A DNA stretch of 64,000 nt from Linanthus parryae (lineage: Eukaryota; Streptophyta; Magnoliopsida; Ericales; Polemoniaceae), in assembly GCA_023055425.1 (NCBI GenBank), contig JALGPY010000005.1, positions 5,729,501 to 5,793,500 of the forward strand. The letters are read 5' to 3'. The notes below the pieces were generated by a model, which was given only the letters and a program-made list of their open reading frames with translations, did no database searches and was not told the DNA's origin. Positions 1 to 14,500 of this stretch are shown here, piece after piece. Made by a program: the position numbers and the translations under genes. Within the stretch, counting starts at the first letter, position 1, and every line of letters begins with the position of its first letter.

Positions 1-522
1 CCGTTCACGATGACCCAATTGGGGTCGTTTTCGAGGATGGATCTCAAGGGGGGTTAGTGGGTTTTGAGAAGCAGCGTGTTGAGGGGCCAATGTTTTTTTA
101 GATTATCACCTCCCCTATCGGGGGAGGGGGAGAGGGTGCTATTGGGATACATTTTGCCTTGGGTGAGGGATGGTTATGGGGGATTTTCCCATGGACATTC
201 CTTCCCCGGTTCTCCCTCCCCCTACATGGAATGGTTAATTAATTAAATATTTGACAATATTAATTACATTTAGTAATATTTTATCATTATATTATTTTTT
301 ATTGTAATTAATGAATTTTATTTTTTATTAATAAAACTTAAAATTGTATTCACGATTGTTGAAAAGTATATTTACGAAAAAATCATCGATATCTTATTTT
401 ATTGGAAATTTAATAAATATTATGTTTTATATAGTTAACAATTATAATTTATAAAATAAATAAAAACACGATTAAAAAAGCGTCAACATTGTTGAATCAT
501 AACGATACAACCTCACTATTAT
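1..522. other. AT-rich intergenic DNA, no gene
   Basis: No credible coding region. The first 240 bases are relatively GC-rich and contain a short C-run/G-run inverted repeat near 106-130. The rest is AT-rich filler up to the foldback element. Confidence 0.5.
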
Positions 523-531
523 TATTGTTTT

Positions 532-831
532 CAGTATTTGACAGAAAACCCCCCTACAGTATAGTCTCGCTGACACTTAGCTACCAGCAGTATTGATTTT
601 GTCAGAAAACCCCCCTGCAGTTTCACTTTTACTGACATCGCGCACAATTTTACTAAAACTGTTGGTAGCTAAGTGTCGGTAAAAGTGAAACTGCAAGGAG
701 GTTTTTGTTTGAAAATTGTGCGGGATGTCGGTAAAAGTGAAACTGCAGGGGGGTTTTCTGACAAAATCAATACTGCTGGTAGTTAAGTGTCAGCGGAACC
801 ATACTGTAGGGGGGTTTACTGTCAAAAGTTC
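532..831. mobile_element. Foldback MULE-type MITE with 9-bp TSD
   Basis: Two long inverted arms, about 536-656 and 711-831, match along nearly their whole length; both carry the blocks ACCCCCCTGCAGTTTCAC and CAGCAGTATTGATTTTGTCA or their complements. The loop between them is about 55 bp. The element is flanked by the exact 9-bp direct repeat TATTGTTTT at 523-531 and 832-840. A 9-bp target duplication with long terminal inverted repeats is typical of Mutator-like elements. There is no coding capacity, so it is non-autonomous. The family assignment is inferred from the TSD length. Confidence 0.7.
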
Positions 832-1288
832 TATTGTTTTTGTACACACGCACACACATATATACAATTTGGTATTTACTTTTTTAGAACTAATAATTTA
901 CTTTAAATAGTTAAATATATATTAAAAATTAATTTTGTTAAGTGGGGACTGTCATTTGCGTTATGAGAAAATGGCTGTAAACTGAGAAGAAGGTGAAGTG
1001 ATCTGAAAAGTCAAAGGGTAAGAGGCATTTTCAACCCCTCTAGTTTGACTGTATAACACTTTCACCCCATCTAGTTGTGAAAGGACAATTTTCCCCTGTA
1101 AGCCGAACTGTAAAGCCGTAAGTCCGGGGGCGAGTTACGTCACTGAAAATAGTTTTGGAGACAGTTGCGTAACCCCTACATTGCGCTTAGTATAAGGGAA
1201 ACCCTTGTCCCAAAAACTATTTTTAGAGAAAAATCCTGACTTCAGAGTCCAGACTAAATGTACCACAATATGGGGTGTAACTTCATGA
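832..1288. other. Intergenic DNA with decayed repeats
   Basis: No gene. Around 1020-1110 there are repeated phrases of the type 'cacccctctagtttgac', which recur in the duplicated block downstream and near 20080-20130. This suggests an unidentified dispersed repeat. Confidence 0.4.
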
Positions 1289-2067
1289 AGTTTGGCACAC
1301 TAAAGGAGTGAAAGTTTCCTTTTCAAAACTGGAGGGATTAAAAGTGTCCCTCAGTCAAATCAGAGGGAGTAAAATTGTCTTTTAACTAAAATTATAATGA
1401 CTTAACTGAAAAGAAATAAGTAAATGAGGGGCCAAAGTTACATTTTTTTTAGTTACTTCCCTCAAGAAGGGGGTTGTCTCTATAAACATCGCTTGTGGTA
1501 CGGTTAAAATTGTCTTTTAACCGTACCCCAATATTACGTTTATCATATTGGTAAAATATTGTTAGCATAAATTTTATCTTTTTAGGCAGATGTTTATTTT
1601 GTTGGTGGTTTTTCTTATGTATTTTTATTGAATTTTTGCTTATTTTTATGAGAAGTAAAAAGAATTACTTAGGATCCAAATCCGGATCAGATCCGTCTCG
1701 AGAGATTCAGATTGCCGGATCGAATACAGATACTGCAAATTAAATCCGATTCAGATTCGATCCGTATCCGCTTCGGATCCGGTCGGATTTGGATCGAATA
1801 TGGATCCACTTATTTTGATCGGATTCGGATATGAATATAGGTGGATCCGATCCGAATCCGATCCGTTGCCATCCCTAGTTTGGCACAATAAAGGGGTGAA
1901 GGTTTCCTTTTCCAAACTGAAAGGAGTACAACTGTCCCTCAGTCAAACTAGAGGGAGTAAAAGTATCTTTTATCCAAAATTATAATGACCTAACTGAAAA
2001 GAAACAAGTAAATCAGGGGCCAAAGTTACATTTCTCTTAGTTTCTCCCCTGAAGAAGAAGTAGTCTC

Positions 2068-2085
<18 letters not shown>
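1289..2085 (+). repeat. Direct duplication of the RPS18 promoter segment (1289-1495 and 1877-2085)
   Basis: Positions 1289-1495 and 1877-2085 are diverged direct copies. Both run from AGTTTGGCACA through a shared GGGGCCAAAGTTACATTT block to TCTATAAACATCGCTTG. Each copy has its own TATAAA motif (1481 and 2070). Only the downstream copy continues into the RPS18 leader. The 380 bp between them includes the GATCCG-rich block at 1665-1875. The upstream copy may be an inactive or alternative promoter; that is inference. Confidence 0.75.
1665..1875. repeat. GATCCG-rich dispersed element
   Basis: The block is packed with GGATCCGAATCCGATCC-like words and ends in TTGCCATCCCTA. Its complement, TAGGGATGGCAA, resembles the start of a common class of plant hAT-type MITE. 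A related phrase, TAGGGATAGCAATTGGATCC, begins near 28613. The other terminus and the TSD are unclear, so the class is tentative. Confidence 0.4.
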
Positions 2086-4847
<2,762 letters not shown>

Positions 4848-5155
4848 TCGCGTTAACATGGTTCTCTCTTCTCTTATATTTCCCTGGATCTATTTTGGCA
4901 GAACAGATTTCACCGCATTTGTATTTTGACAGTGCCTAGAACTAGTTTGCGTTTAGTGTTGGTTGTTGGTGACGGTTTTGTTTTTTGATATTCCTTCTTT
5001 GCAAAAGGAAAAAAATCTGGAGATTCAATTAATCAATCGAATCTAATGGTTTTAGACGGGTTATACTAGTTGTATTGTTATTTGTTTGTCAACTTGATAC
5101 GGGTCTAGTGGGTCTGTTGAAGAACCATCTCAAGCCCCCCCTTCTATGATGATAA
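4848..5155. other. RPS18 3' UTR and downstream DNA
   Basis: The sequence after the RPS18 stop is T-rich and presumably contains the 3' UTR and polyadenylation region. I could not place an exact poly(A) site. Confidence 0.4.
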
Positions 5156-5157
5156 TA

Positions 5158-5385
5158 CTCCATCCTTCCCAAAATGAGCCTCTTGCCGTCTTTTCCAACC
5201 ATTTTGAGGAGATGATTTGACTAACAAAATTATACCGAAACTTGTTACTCCTTTCACAAAGTTGTAGAATTTTTTATTACTCTGCAACATTGTGAAAAGA
5301 TTCACAAATTTCATGTGTTATCAATTCACCTCAGCTAAATGGTTGTAGAAAACTGCAGGACACTCAATTTTTTGGATGGAGGGAG
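5158..5385. mobile_element. Stowaway-type MITE (Tc1/mariner), 228 bp
   Basis: Termini are CTCCATCCTTCCCAAAATG at the left and the complement of CTCCCTCCATCCAA at the right, flanked by TA dinucleotides at 5156-5157 and 5386-5387. This matches the CTCCCTCCGTCCC consensus ends and TA target duplication known for Stowaway MITEs. There is no coding capacity. Confidence 0.8.
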
Positions 5386-5927
5386 TACAAATTGTAATGC
5401 AAGCTTGCATTAGATACAAAATTTAGTCTGGAGCATTAGCAACTCGTTAGCTTTTGAAATGAAAGATAGAGACAGCTGAAACAAGTTACCACTGTTTGGG
5501 GATGTTGGTATCGTTGATATGGATTGATGATGGGGTATAGATCCTCTCCAGCCCGAGGTGTTGTCCAGCCCCTCCAGCCGTACCATCTTAGCCGTTCATT
5601 CATAAGAACGGTCAAGATGATGACATCATTAATATTGGGCACTTATTTCACATATACCTGATAATTCCCTCCCATCTCCAGCCTTCACGCTTCTGCAAAT
5701 TCCTCGTTTTCCCCAGTTATTACACTCCAATGGAAACCTAGCAACCCAATCATTTAATTGGAAGGTTTTATAGCCGAAGAAGAAACTCGGTGATATGGGT
5801 TGCTAAACTTTGCAAGTGGCTACTGATTTATAGGTCTGTAAATCGCAACTGATTCATAAATTTGTAAATCACAATCACGATGCAGTGTGATTTGTTATGA
5901 ATCTTACTTGAGAGAATGCATAACGAT

Positions 5928-5961
5928 GAATACGAAGGCAGGATGAATACGAAGGCAGGAG
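5928..5961. repeat. 17-bp tandem duplication
   Basis: ATGAATACGAAGGCAGG occurs twice in direct succession. The flanking phrase GATTTGTTATGA(A/G)TCTTAC also occurs on both sides, so the duplicated unit may be longer. Confidence 0.6.
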
Positions 5962-6147
5962 ATTTGTTATGAGTCTTACTGTATGTGACGTTGGGTGTTT
6001 CCAGAGAGCGATGAAAAAGATGCAGAAGACCGGAGGTTGTTAAAGAGTCAGAGAGCGAGTTATAAGGTGGAGCTGAAACAAATACTCAATCTAAATGTCA
6101 TCAGCATCTTGGCCGTTCTTAAAAATGGACGAATATAATTTTCCGAC

Positions 6148-7787
6148 GGGTAAAAGACAAAAACCACCCCTCGAGTATGGGGTATATACAAAAAAACCCC
6201 TCGTGTTCGGGGATATACAAAGACCACCCCTGTCACTAACGGCACACTAACAGAAAGATAAGAAGACATATTTACCCTCCTTTTTACAAAAAATTCCACA
6301 CTATAAATACATGTTTTATCTACCTTCTCCCCCACTTTAACCTAGCTGCTCACTTTCCCCTCCCCCACTTCAACAAAAGTGCTGCAGTCTCTGCCTTTCC
6401 CAAACCCAGTAGGCTTATTTGCAATCCATTTCTTCATATTCTTCAATGGTACAAAACCTTCTTCATCATCATCACCATCCTCCTCACCCTCTTCCTCTTC
6501 GTAATCGTCCTCGTCTTCCTCATCATCCAAACCCTCAATTTCCAAGAGGCTGGTGGTGGTGGCTTCTTTGCTCTGACTAGTCTTCAACCCAGAAACACAT
6601 AATTTGGAACGAATCTGGCTGTTAATTGGGTGGAATTTCTGATGGGTCAAGCGATTTGAGGGAAAGGAGAGGTGGCTCTTGTCGGGAAGGGGAAGGAATT
6701 GAGAGATGGTGTGGTGGTGGTTTTGCAGAGTGGTGGAAACCCTCCTACACCCACCATCGACGGACTCTCGCCCATCCCTCTCTCTCCCCGTCGGAAGAGA
6801 CGATTAAATCGACGGATCCTCCGGTGGAAGAAGCGCACGGCGAGCGCACGGATTCCCCGGTGCAATCGGATGCCGTCGACGGTGGAGCTAGTGACGGTCG
6901 ATTCGAATTCGGATCTGGCTCTCTCTCTCTCTCCATATCCAGATCGAGAAAGACGTGGGAGGTTATAGCTTATTCTCCGTCTCTCCTACGACCCGACGGC
7001 GGTAGTAGGCGTTGAACATTGCGGAGATGGCTCCGCCTTCGATCTGGTGAGGTTTCTTTCTCTCTCTCTCTCTTCTCTCAGATCCCGTTTTCTCCAGTTT
7101 TCTTCTCGAACTGGGTGGGTTCTTTGATTTTTTTTTCCAGATGTGAAGATTTGATTTTGAAATGTCTACTGTCTTGATCAGGTCAACCTGTGGTGGTGGA
7201 CTGTGATGGTGGCCAGAGTTCTTGTTTTTGTTGTAGTATGAATGAACTTGTGTGAATGAACTGGTTTATGTTGTTGTTGTGTGATAGTGTTCTTGTTTAT
7301 GTTGTGAATGAACTGGTTTTGTGGGTATGAACTGTATCTGTGTAAGTTTGATGTTTTAATTATTTGGCTTAGTTCCTATAATCAAAATTGTCTTTTGTAA
7401 ATTCAAATGCCACATAGATACGGGATAGAGTAGAGATTGTTGTTGTTTGTTTGTCTTGTTATTGTTGGTGGTGTTGCTCGTACTAGTTCAGTGGTGGTGG
7501 TGGTGGTGGTGGTGGTGTTGCTGGTGATATTTGGTGTAGTGGTCAAGAACATAAAGATAGGTGGTCAAGAACACCAAGAACATGAACACAATGAACACCA
7601 AAATACAAGTAGGGGCAAAATAGTCATAAGAAAGACAAATTTCACCCCCTTACTTACTGATTGTAACAGAAGGGTGTTTTTTGTCTAACGTCCATCCACT
7701 GATAGGGGTGGTTTTTGTATATCCCCGAACACGAGGGGTTTTTTTGTATATACCCCATACTCGAGGGGTGGTTTTTGTCTTTTACCC
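6148..7787. mobile_element. Pack-MULE (non-autonomous Mutator-like), 1640 bp
   Basis: Terminal inverted repeats of about 88 bp (6148-6235 and 7700-7787) begin GGGTAAAAGACAAAAACCAC and are almost identical. They are flanked by the perfect 9-bp target duplication TTTTCCGAC at 6139-6147 and 7788-7796. The interior has no transposase. It holds unrelated, relatively GC-rich gene-like pieces: an acidic coding segment on the minus strand (6384-6650), and a CT-rich leader-like stretch with a short ATG exon and plausible splice donor (about 6905-7070). MULE ends enclosing host-gene fragments define a Pack-MULE. The near-identical TIRs suggest a fairly recent insertion. Confidence 0.8.
6384..6650 (-). 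pseudogene. Captured gene fragment: acidic protein segment
   Basis: The minus strand reads an open stretch with a run of Asp/Glu (EIEGLDDEEDEDDYEEEEG) followed by FVPLKNMKKWIANKPTGFGKG. It then loses coherence at a junction near 6390. It lies wholly inside the MULE TIRs, so it is best explained as a captured exon piece from a host gene. It could come from a nuclear-encoded organellar RNA-binding protein, but I cannot confirm the parent. It is not expected to encode a complete protein. Confidence 0.45.
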
Positions 7788-8049
7788 TTTTCCGACTGGA
7801 CGGGCTGGAGGGATCTGCGGATGAGTTGCTTAACCCTGGACTTGTGGTGGGTTCTGTTTCTCCATGTTGGGAATTTGGATTACGTGGATTACAATCGGGC
7901 TGAGTTTGGCGGAGCTTTATGATTGCCAGTGTTTGTCATCATTTCAGTAGTTTCATTACCAGACTTGCCAACAATCTGGTTTATACTATGCTATGAGCAT
8001 GTAGAAAAGCTAGATTATGGGATTATTTCATTGTGAAGAGCTATAATAT

Positions 8050-8356
8050 GGGGTGAGTTTGGTATGACTTATTTGTAACTTAAGTAGACTTATAAGTTTA
8101 TGTAAAAAAAGTCTATGACAAAAAAGATGAACAAAAAAGTTATGTGTGTTTGGTGAAAAAGATGTTAAGTCAAAAAGTTCAAAAAAAGCTTGAAGAACCC
8201 AACTTTTTCTAGACTCAATTTTTACACTATGGACTTATAAGTCGAACTCCAACTTTTCAGCTTATAAGTCCATACCAAACACCACTTTTAAGTTGGACTG
8301 AACTTATAATCCAAAACTGACTTATAAGCTGCTTATAAGTCATACCAAACCCCCCC
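8050..8356. mobile_element. MITE with GTTTGGTATGACTTAT ends, 307 bp
   Basis: The left end GGGTGAGTTTGGTATGACTT is mirrored by the right end AAGTCATACCAAACCCCCC. Internal repeats of CTTATAAG make the arms strongly foldback. There is no coding content. The TSD is not clear, so the superfamily is unassigned. Confidence 0.7.
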
Positions 8357-10484
8357 ATGATGTTACTGGCACTGAAACCGGATCTCTGGTTGTGGGAAGA
8401 GGTGATCTGAGTGTGACAAGATGTTACTCTTTCTGCACATTGCATTAGTTGGTGACGGTAATGTTCTAGGGAACCACTCTCTGATCTAGGACACTTTTAT
8501 AAATTTTAAGGATTGTCCGAAATCCGCTCTCTGTGAATAATCACATAACTTCTAAACGGTCGAGATTAACTCAGCTTATCTAAACATACCCTGTGTGGCC
8601 ATTGGCAGATTCTTCGATGGCGAATGGAAAAACCAAAAGCAATAACTGAACAAAGATTCATCCTTTGTGTAGGAGAATTAGTAATACTGCAGCAACTGCT
8701 ATCTAATATTCTGATACAGATTTGATAGTAATACTATAAAACCCACTGAAACTCGTACTGACCTGTGAATTCTGGGCTCACATTGAGTTTATTAGGAGAT
8801 TCATTTTTTTATAGAGTTGGGAGTTTATGGGAGTAGAAGAGAGGTGTTTCTGCAATTGTTGCCCACATTTTACTCTTGTGTATATACCCAACTACTTCAT
8901 TCGGTTGGGTGCCAATAATTCCACACCGTTTTTGTCGAACAGAACATGAATGCCTCAACAACTTTATGGTCCAGCTAGGGATCTCTCAAGTTGTTTTTGT
9001 CCAAAATAGCCATCTTTAATTTGGGTCCATGAAGTAAGACTCCCCATCTTTACAATTGTCCCAACCCCCGAGAGATTGTCTTTCTCAGAGTGTGTGGGCT
9101 AAGGTAGTCATAACCAGGGCAGATCCAGGAATTTGTTCTAGTGGGTACCAAAAAAGAAAATTTAACCAAAAAATATATAAAATATGTGTTCCTTTTTTTC
9201 AAAAGAATTTGAGGGTTGCTATTTTTGTAGGACTAACTTGGAAAAACGACAAAAATTAAGAACAAAATTTCGACATCAGAAAGTTGAGTCCCCGCAACTC
9301 ACCATGTACATCCGGCCTTGTAATAGCCATAAGTTTCCAGGAGTTACAATGAACATAGTGTTTGTGTGGCGATATGAGCAAGAGCAAGTGAGTTGTGTAT
9401 TAGCTGATTTAAGAGGCATGATTTCGGTGGTGACACGAGCTTTGTGTATTTTAGATGATTTAAGAGGCATGATTTCGGGGCTTTCTTGGCCGACAAAATG
9501 GCTGAAATCTATTTATTTATTATATCTTCGACTCGGGCTACTTAGAATTTTCAGGGGTGGCTACTGGCTCAGCTTGCTAGCCTACAAGTAAAGAAGGGAT
9601 CAATACTTGGTATATATAATTAGCAAATTATTGAGCTGTCCAAAAGAAAAATGAGAAATAAGAGAGAATGATGAAAATAAATAAAGATTCCCCTGTCGTG
9701 GGCGAAGCAGGGTATTGGTTATACATATGGATCCAAAATCTGTCTGTATAGGCATGAGATTCCATGAGTTAGAAATAATAATGAAGAGCGTGTGAAATGG
9801 CATTTCTGTACTCCCGTGTACAGAAAATAATGCAGAACCATCCCAAACCCAGTTGTGATGGTGGTCTAATTGTTAACAAAAGCACAAAACTTGTCAGTAA
9901 TCAGTAGCAGCATTTGCACTTTCGTCTTTACATGCTGCAACCATCTTGACCAAAAATGATTGGAGTAAAAAGGACACAAGGGTTAGTGGTGAAAAAGAAC
10001 CATGTTTAGTCGCCCGCAGGTTAGTTTCATTGTCTCTCTCCATCTATGTGTCTCCATATTGTGCTATGTGTCAGGATTTACCTAACACGATATCAATTCT
10101 AAATGCTATCAAGTCTACACACAAACACACACGTACAAAAAAAAAAAAAAAAAAAACACGACACAATTTAACTGTTTTCTTCTTGAGTGCTTAAAATTGA
10201 ACAATTACAACTGTTTAAATTAAAAAAATAACTAACCCTAAACTTAATGGTTCGGCCTATGTTAGTGTACAATTGAATTGTCTCGTGTAATTTGTACAAA
10301 ATGTTGTTTATCTATTTTCCTATATAATTAAAAATTGAACAAATTAATTAACAAATTGTATTAAAAGAATCACTAAATGAGTGTATGCAATGATTTATGG
10401 AATATCATAATATAGGGTTTCGGAAACACTACATTATGCAATATGTCATTTCTTTAATATCTAAGAAATTAAGTGGTGACTAAT
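8357..10484. other. Intergenic DNA, no gene recognised
   Basis: No ORF with recognisable protein features. It contains a two-copy tandem repeat (9394-9480), a poly-A run (about 10138-10157) and a phrase near 9118-9150 resembling a common plant repeat start (GCAGATCCAGGAATTTGTTC). Confidence 0.4.
9394..9480. repeat. Two-copy tandem repeat, about 49-bp period
   Basis: TGTGTATTAGCTGATTTAAG (9394) recurs as TGTGTATTTTAGATGATTTA (9443). Each copy is followed by GAGGCATGATTTCGG. Confidence 0.7.
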
Positions 10485-11025
10485 GCTCTGTTTGGTTTGC
10501 AGTAAAATGTGTGTGAAAAAGCTTTCACTGCAATTATTTTCTCGTGTTTGGTTGACTCTTGTCAAAACAGTGGGCCATGACGAAAATGGCAGTGATGGGT
10601 GGCGGTGATGGGTCGCGGTGGAGGTAGGTGTAGTGGCGGTGGAGGTGTTAGTATGAGTTCATGCGCTCCTTCACTCTCCGGAAAAATGGCTTACGCATTT
10701 GAAATGTGTAAATTATTTTACATCATTTGAGGGAAATATTTTACAGGAAAACATTTTACTTCCAACCAATCAGCACCAAAACACCAAAAGAAGCAGGGGG
10801 CGGAGGCAGCACATGGCCGCATAAGGCACGTGCCCCACTCCTATTTCAGAAAACTACACTTATATACCCCTGTTTTAGGAAATTACACAACTTTGCCTCA
10901 GGTAAAATTACAAAAAGACCTTATCCCTTCTCAAAACTACAAAAAAGCTCTACCTTATTTGAAATCCTTCCTCCGCCCCTGAAAACAAGTACAGGAAAAT
11001 GTTTTACCACCAACCAAACGGAGAA
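10485..11025. mobile_element. MITE-like element with CTCTGTTTGGTT ends
   Basis: The left end CTCTGTTTGGTTTGCAGTAA and the complement of the right end, CTCCGTTTGGTTGGTGGTAA, are related inverted repeats. A copy of the terminal sequence (TTCCAACCAATCAGC) also occurs internally near 10760. A smaller hAT-like element has inserted into it at 10794. No clean TSD was found. Confidence 0.55.
10794..10981. mobile_element. Short hAT-type MITE, 188 bp, nested
   Basis: Begins CAGGGGGCGGAGGCAG and ends CCTCCGCCCCTG, giving inverted CAGGGG ends typical of hAT elements. It is flanked by AAAAGAAG (10786-10793) and AAAACAAG (10982-10989), an 8-bp duplication with one mismatch. It sits inside the 10485-11025 element. 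Confidence 0.65.
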
Positions 11026-11487
11026 TGAGTATAACACCTGTCGCTGCGTGTGACTTCATGGGGTGAGCCAGTTCTCTGATAAGTGATAATGTATTAGTCG
11101 TCCATTTGTTTTTAGGCCAGGAACATACGAGACAAAACACCTCTTGACTAGTTAGTTAATGACAAAACGTAAGACAGAGTTTTGATTAAGATAATGACAC
11201 TTATTTTTTTGGTTTATTTTATTTACCGACAACAAGGGTGGCCGACAAATCCGCAAGGACACTCTCCTTCATTCGGGAGTGGCTGCCGCAGAGAAGATGA
11301 GACCGATAGAGTGACACCGGCGTTGGCCAGCAGTTCCCCTTCTCTCCATTTTATTGGGTTCGGAAACTACTAATCTACTAAGTAGCATGGCCGTCTCTTG
11401 CATAAGGCAGAATTTGCCTTTGCCTAGGGCCCCAAAATTAAGAAGGGCCTCATGTTTTGTAAAACATGTAGTTATATTTTATGAATA

Positions 11488-11528
<41 letters not shown>

Positions 11529-11546
11529 AGGTTTAACCCACTTGGA

Positions 11547-14500
11547 TTAATTCATAGACATGCCAAATCGGCCCATTACATCTTCGAAGTACAAATCAAT
11601 GGCCCAAACGGGCGGAGTCCCAACCCATAAGTTACACTGGTTTAAATCAAGGCCCAACCCATTTTTTGCTATCCGATCAGCTAGTCTGTTCCACATGCGT
11701 GGTATATGCGTTACCACGTGTCCCTCCAGCTGCCCGAGGATGGCGATACATTCTTCTAGAGTTCTCCCGGTTTCTGTACCGTCTTCTTTGACTTTCTCTC
11801 TCCCTTCTCCGGTTCCCAAGAGCTTTGAGGTGGAGAGAGAATCAGTTTCAATCCACACTCTCTGCTTGTTCATCTCTGATGCAAGTTTGAGACCATCCAA
11901 CACTGCTTCGGCCTCTGCTACTTTGGCCGATAATGGAAAGGGGATTCTGGTTGTTCTCCCGGCGATGAAGACCCCTGTATGATCTCGAAGGGTTACACCA
12001 GTTGCTGCTAATCCTTGACTTGGATTCCAGGCAGCATCTGTGTTAATAACGACCCAGCCTTCCGGTGGATTCTTCGGCGAAGATTCCGCCGGCGGTGTAC
12101 AGATCTGAGCCGGAGCAATTGAGTTATCCACCTGCATGTACAGATCTAGCTCATAGAGGTATTCTTCGACTCCTCTGGTGAGTTGTTCTGGGCTTTCTTG
12201 TGTATTTTTGAAAATCAAATTATTGCGATTCCACCAGAGGCGATTGATAAGGGCACTCATTTTCAATCTTTCTATTTTTCCTCTGTCGAGGAACATCTGA
12301 GGAAACCATGTTTGGAACGGGCCTGGGCATTGCCGGATAAAATCTTCCCCAAACAAGATTGTCCAGCTTTGCTTCGCCGCCGGGCACTCGAGAAACAGAT
12401 GAGTTTCCGATTCCCCTTCCTTCTTACAAATAGGGCACAAATTGTCAACTGTTATACCTCTATGGCTCAGATTTGATCTAACTGGGAGGCTATTGTGCAT
12501 AGCCCTCCAAATAGGGTAAAGTACCCTCTTGGGTATTTTCTGCGACCAGAAAATTTTCCACCAGTCTTGTTGAGTTTTTGACGGGCCACCATATTGTACT
12601 GTGCTTTTCATTGTCTCTTGCTGGATTAACAGTTGGTACGCTGAATTTACAGTATAATTCCCATGTTCTGAATAGTGCCATAATAGTCTATCTGGTTGAG
12701 GGATGGTGGGAATCTTTATTCGCTCGATTTCCTTGATGTCTTCTTTCCAAAAAAAATTTGTAAGCTTTCGCTTATCCCATTGTCTTTGCTCTGTGATTAG
12801 GTTGGCTATTGGGACATTGCTGGATTCCGAATGAGGGGTAAATGGTTTAAAGCTTGGTGATCTGAGTAACCAAGGATCTTTGAAGGCATCCAAATTTTCC
12901 CCGTTGCCCAGACGCCACCTGCAACCATCAAGAACCAGTTTTTTACTCGACAGAATGCTTCGCCACAGATAAGAAACCCCCTTCTTGCACTCTGTTTTCA
13001 ATAATCCCTCCTGTTTGTAGTACTTGTGCCGCAAAATTCTGGCATGTAGTTTTTCTGGGTTCATAAGCACTCTCCAGAATTGTTTACCTAGCATCGCCGT
13101 GTTGAAGTGCTTTAAATGATGAAAACCTATTCCTCCTTCTTTTCTTGACTTCTTCATTTTTTCCCAGGAGATCCAGCTTATTTTCCTGTTAGATGGTGAG
13201 GAGTTCCACCAGAAGCGTGCCATGTCTGCTTCTATTTTGTCGCATAAGTTGAGCGGTAATTTGAAGCATCCCATCGTGTAGGTAGGAATGGCTTCAATCA
13301 CAGATTTGAGGAGTACTTCCTTTCCCGCAGGGCTAAGGTATTTTTCTTTCCATCCTTGTAGTTTTGCAGTGATTCTTTCATCAATAGACTTGAAGTTAAT
13401 CATCCTGCTTTTTCCCATCTCTGTTGGGAGGCCCAGGTATCGATCGTGCAGCTTCTCTTTTTTGACTCCGATAAGACTACACAGACGCGTGCCTTCTGCT
13501 TCCGAGACATTTGACGAGAGAACTGCTGAAGATTTCTGTAGATTGATCTGTTGCCCAGTTGCAGCTTCGTATTGCTTTAGAATTGTAGCTAGGGCTTGTA
13601 CTTCATTTGTTGTAGCTTTTGTAAAGATCATACTGTCGTCGGCAAAAAAGAGGTGGGAGACTCTAGGACCCCCTCTCGACGCAGTAGCCCCTGTAATAGT
13701 GCCACTAAACAAAGCATACGTGAGAGCACGAGAGAGAACTTCACCACAAAAAAGAAATAAGTAAGGTGAGATGGGACATCCCTGACGAAGCCCGCGCTTG
13801 GGCCTAACGTAACCCACAACTTGTCCCTTAAAAGAGAAGGAAAAAGTTGTTGTCGAGATGCAATCATAAACTAAGTTCACCCATTTAGGGCCAAAACCTA
13901 GCTTTTCCATCACTTTAATAATGAAAATCCACTCCACACGGTCATAAGCTTTGCTTATGTCTGTTTTGAAGCCAATCACACCTTCTTTGCCTTTCATCCT
14001 ATGCTTCATCGAGTGCAGGATTTCGAAAGCAGAGATGATATTATCTGTTATGAGTCTTCCCGGCACAAAGGCCGATTGATTCTCCGAAATAATAGATGGG
14101 AGGACTTGTTTTAGCCTATTAGCCATAGTTTTGGACACCAGTTTATAAATAACTGTGCAAAGACTAATAGGTCTAAGATCAGTAGGAGTACGAACCTGTT
14201 TAACCTTAGGGATTAGCGCGAGGAGTGTATGGTTAAACTCTGCAACACTGCGTTTGCCATTGAGAATGCTTAAGACGCAATCTCCCACTTCCTTTTTGAG
14301 AAAGCTCCAGTATCTTTGAAAAAATAGGGCCGGGAAACCATCAATTCCTGGAGCTTTAAGAGGGCCCATCTGCCATAGGCTGTTGGTGACTTCTTGAATC
14401 GTATAGGGCCTCTCTAAGAATTCTCTTTGATCACAAGAGATTCCTTCATTTATATAGTTGAGCATCAAATTCATATCATTACCGGATGGGTTAGAGCTTT

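Larger units (their letters stand above)
5535..7825. mobile_element. Older MITE-like element interrupted by a Pack-MULE
   Basis: The left end (about 5538-5640: AGATCCTCTCCAGCCCG, then AAGAACGGTCAAGATG) reappears inverted at the right. There the arm is split between 6095-6138 (CATCTTGGCCGTTCTT) and 7797-7822 (CGGGCTGGAGGGATCT). Removing the 1640-bp MULE plus one TSD copy restores a single element of about 640 bp with related ends. No TSD could be defined for this outer element, so its superfamily is open. Confidence 0.55.

Noticed and set aside
6626..7015. Plus-strand ORFs of up to 129 codons in the Pack-MULE
   Set aside because: Overlapping arginine/serine-rich frames on GC-rich captured sequence; no domain and no evidence of a complete gene.
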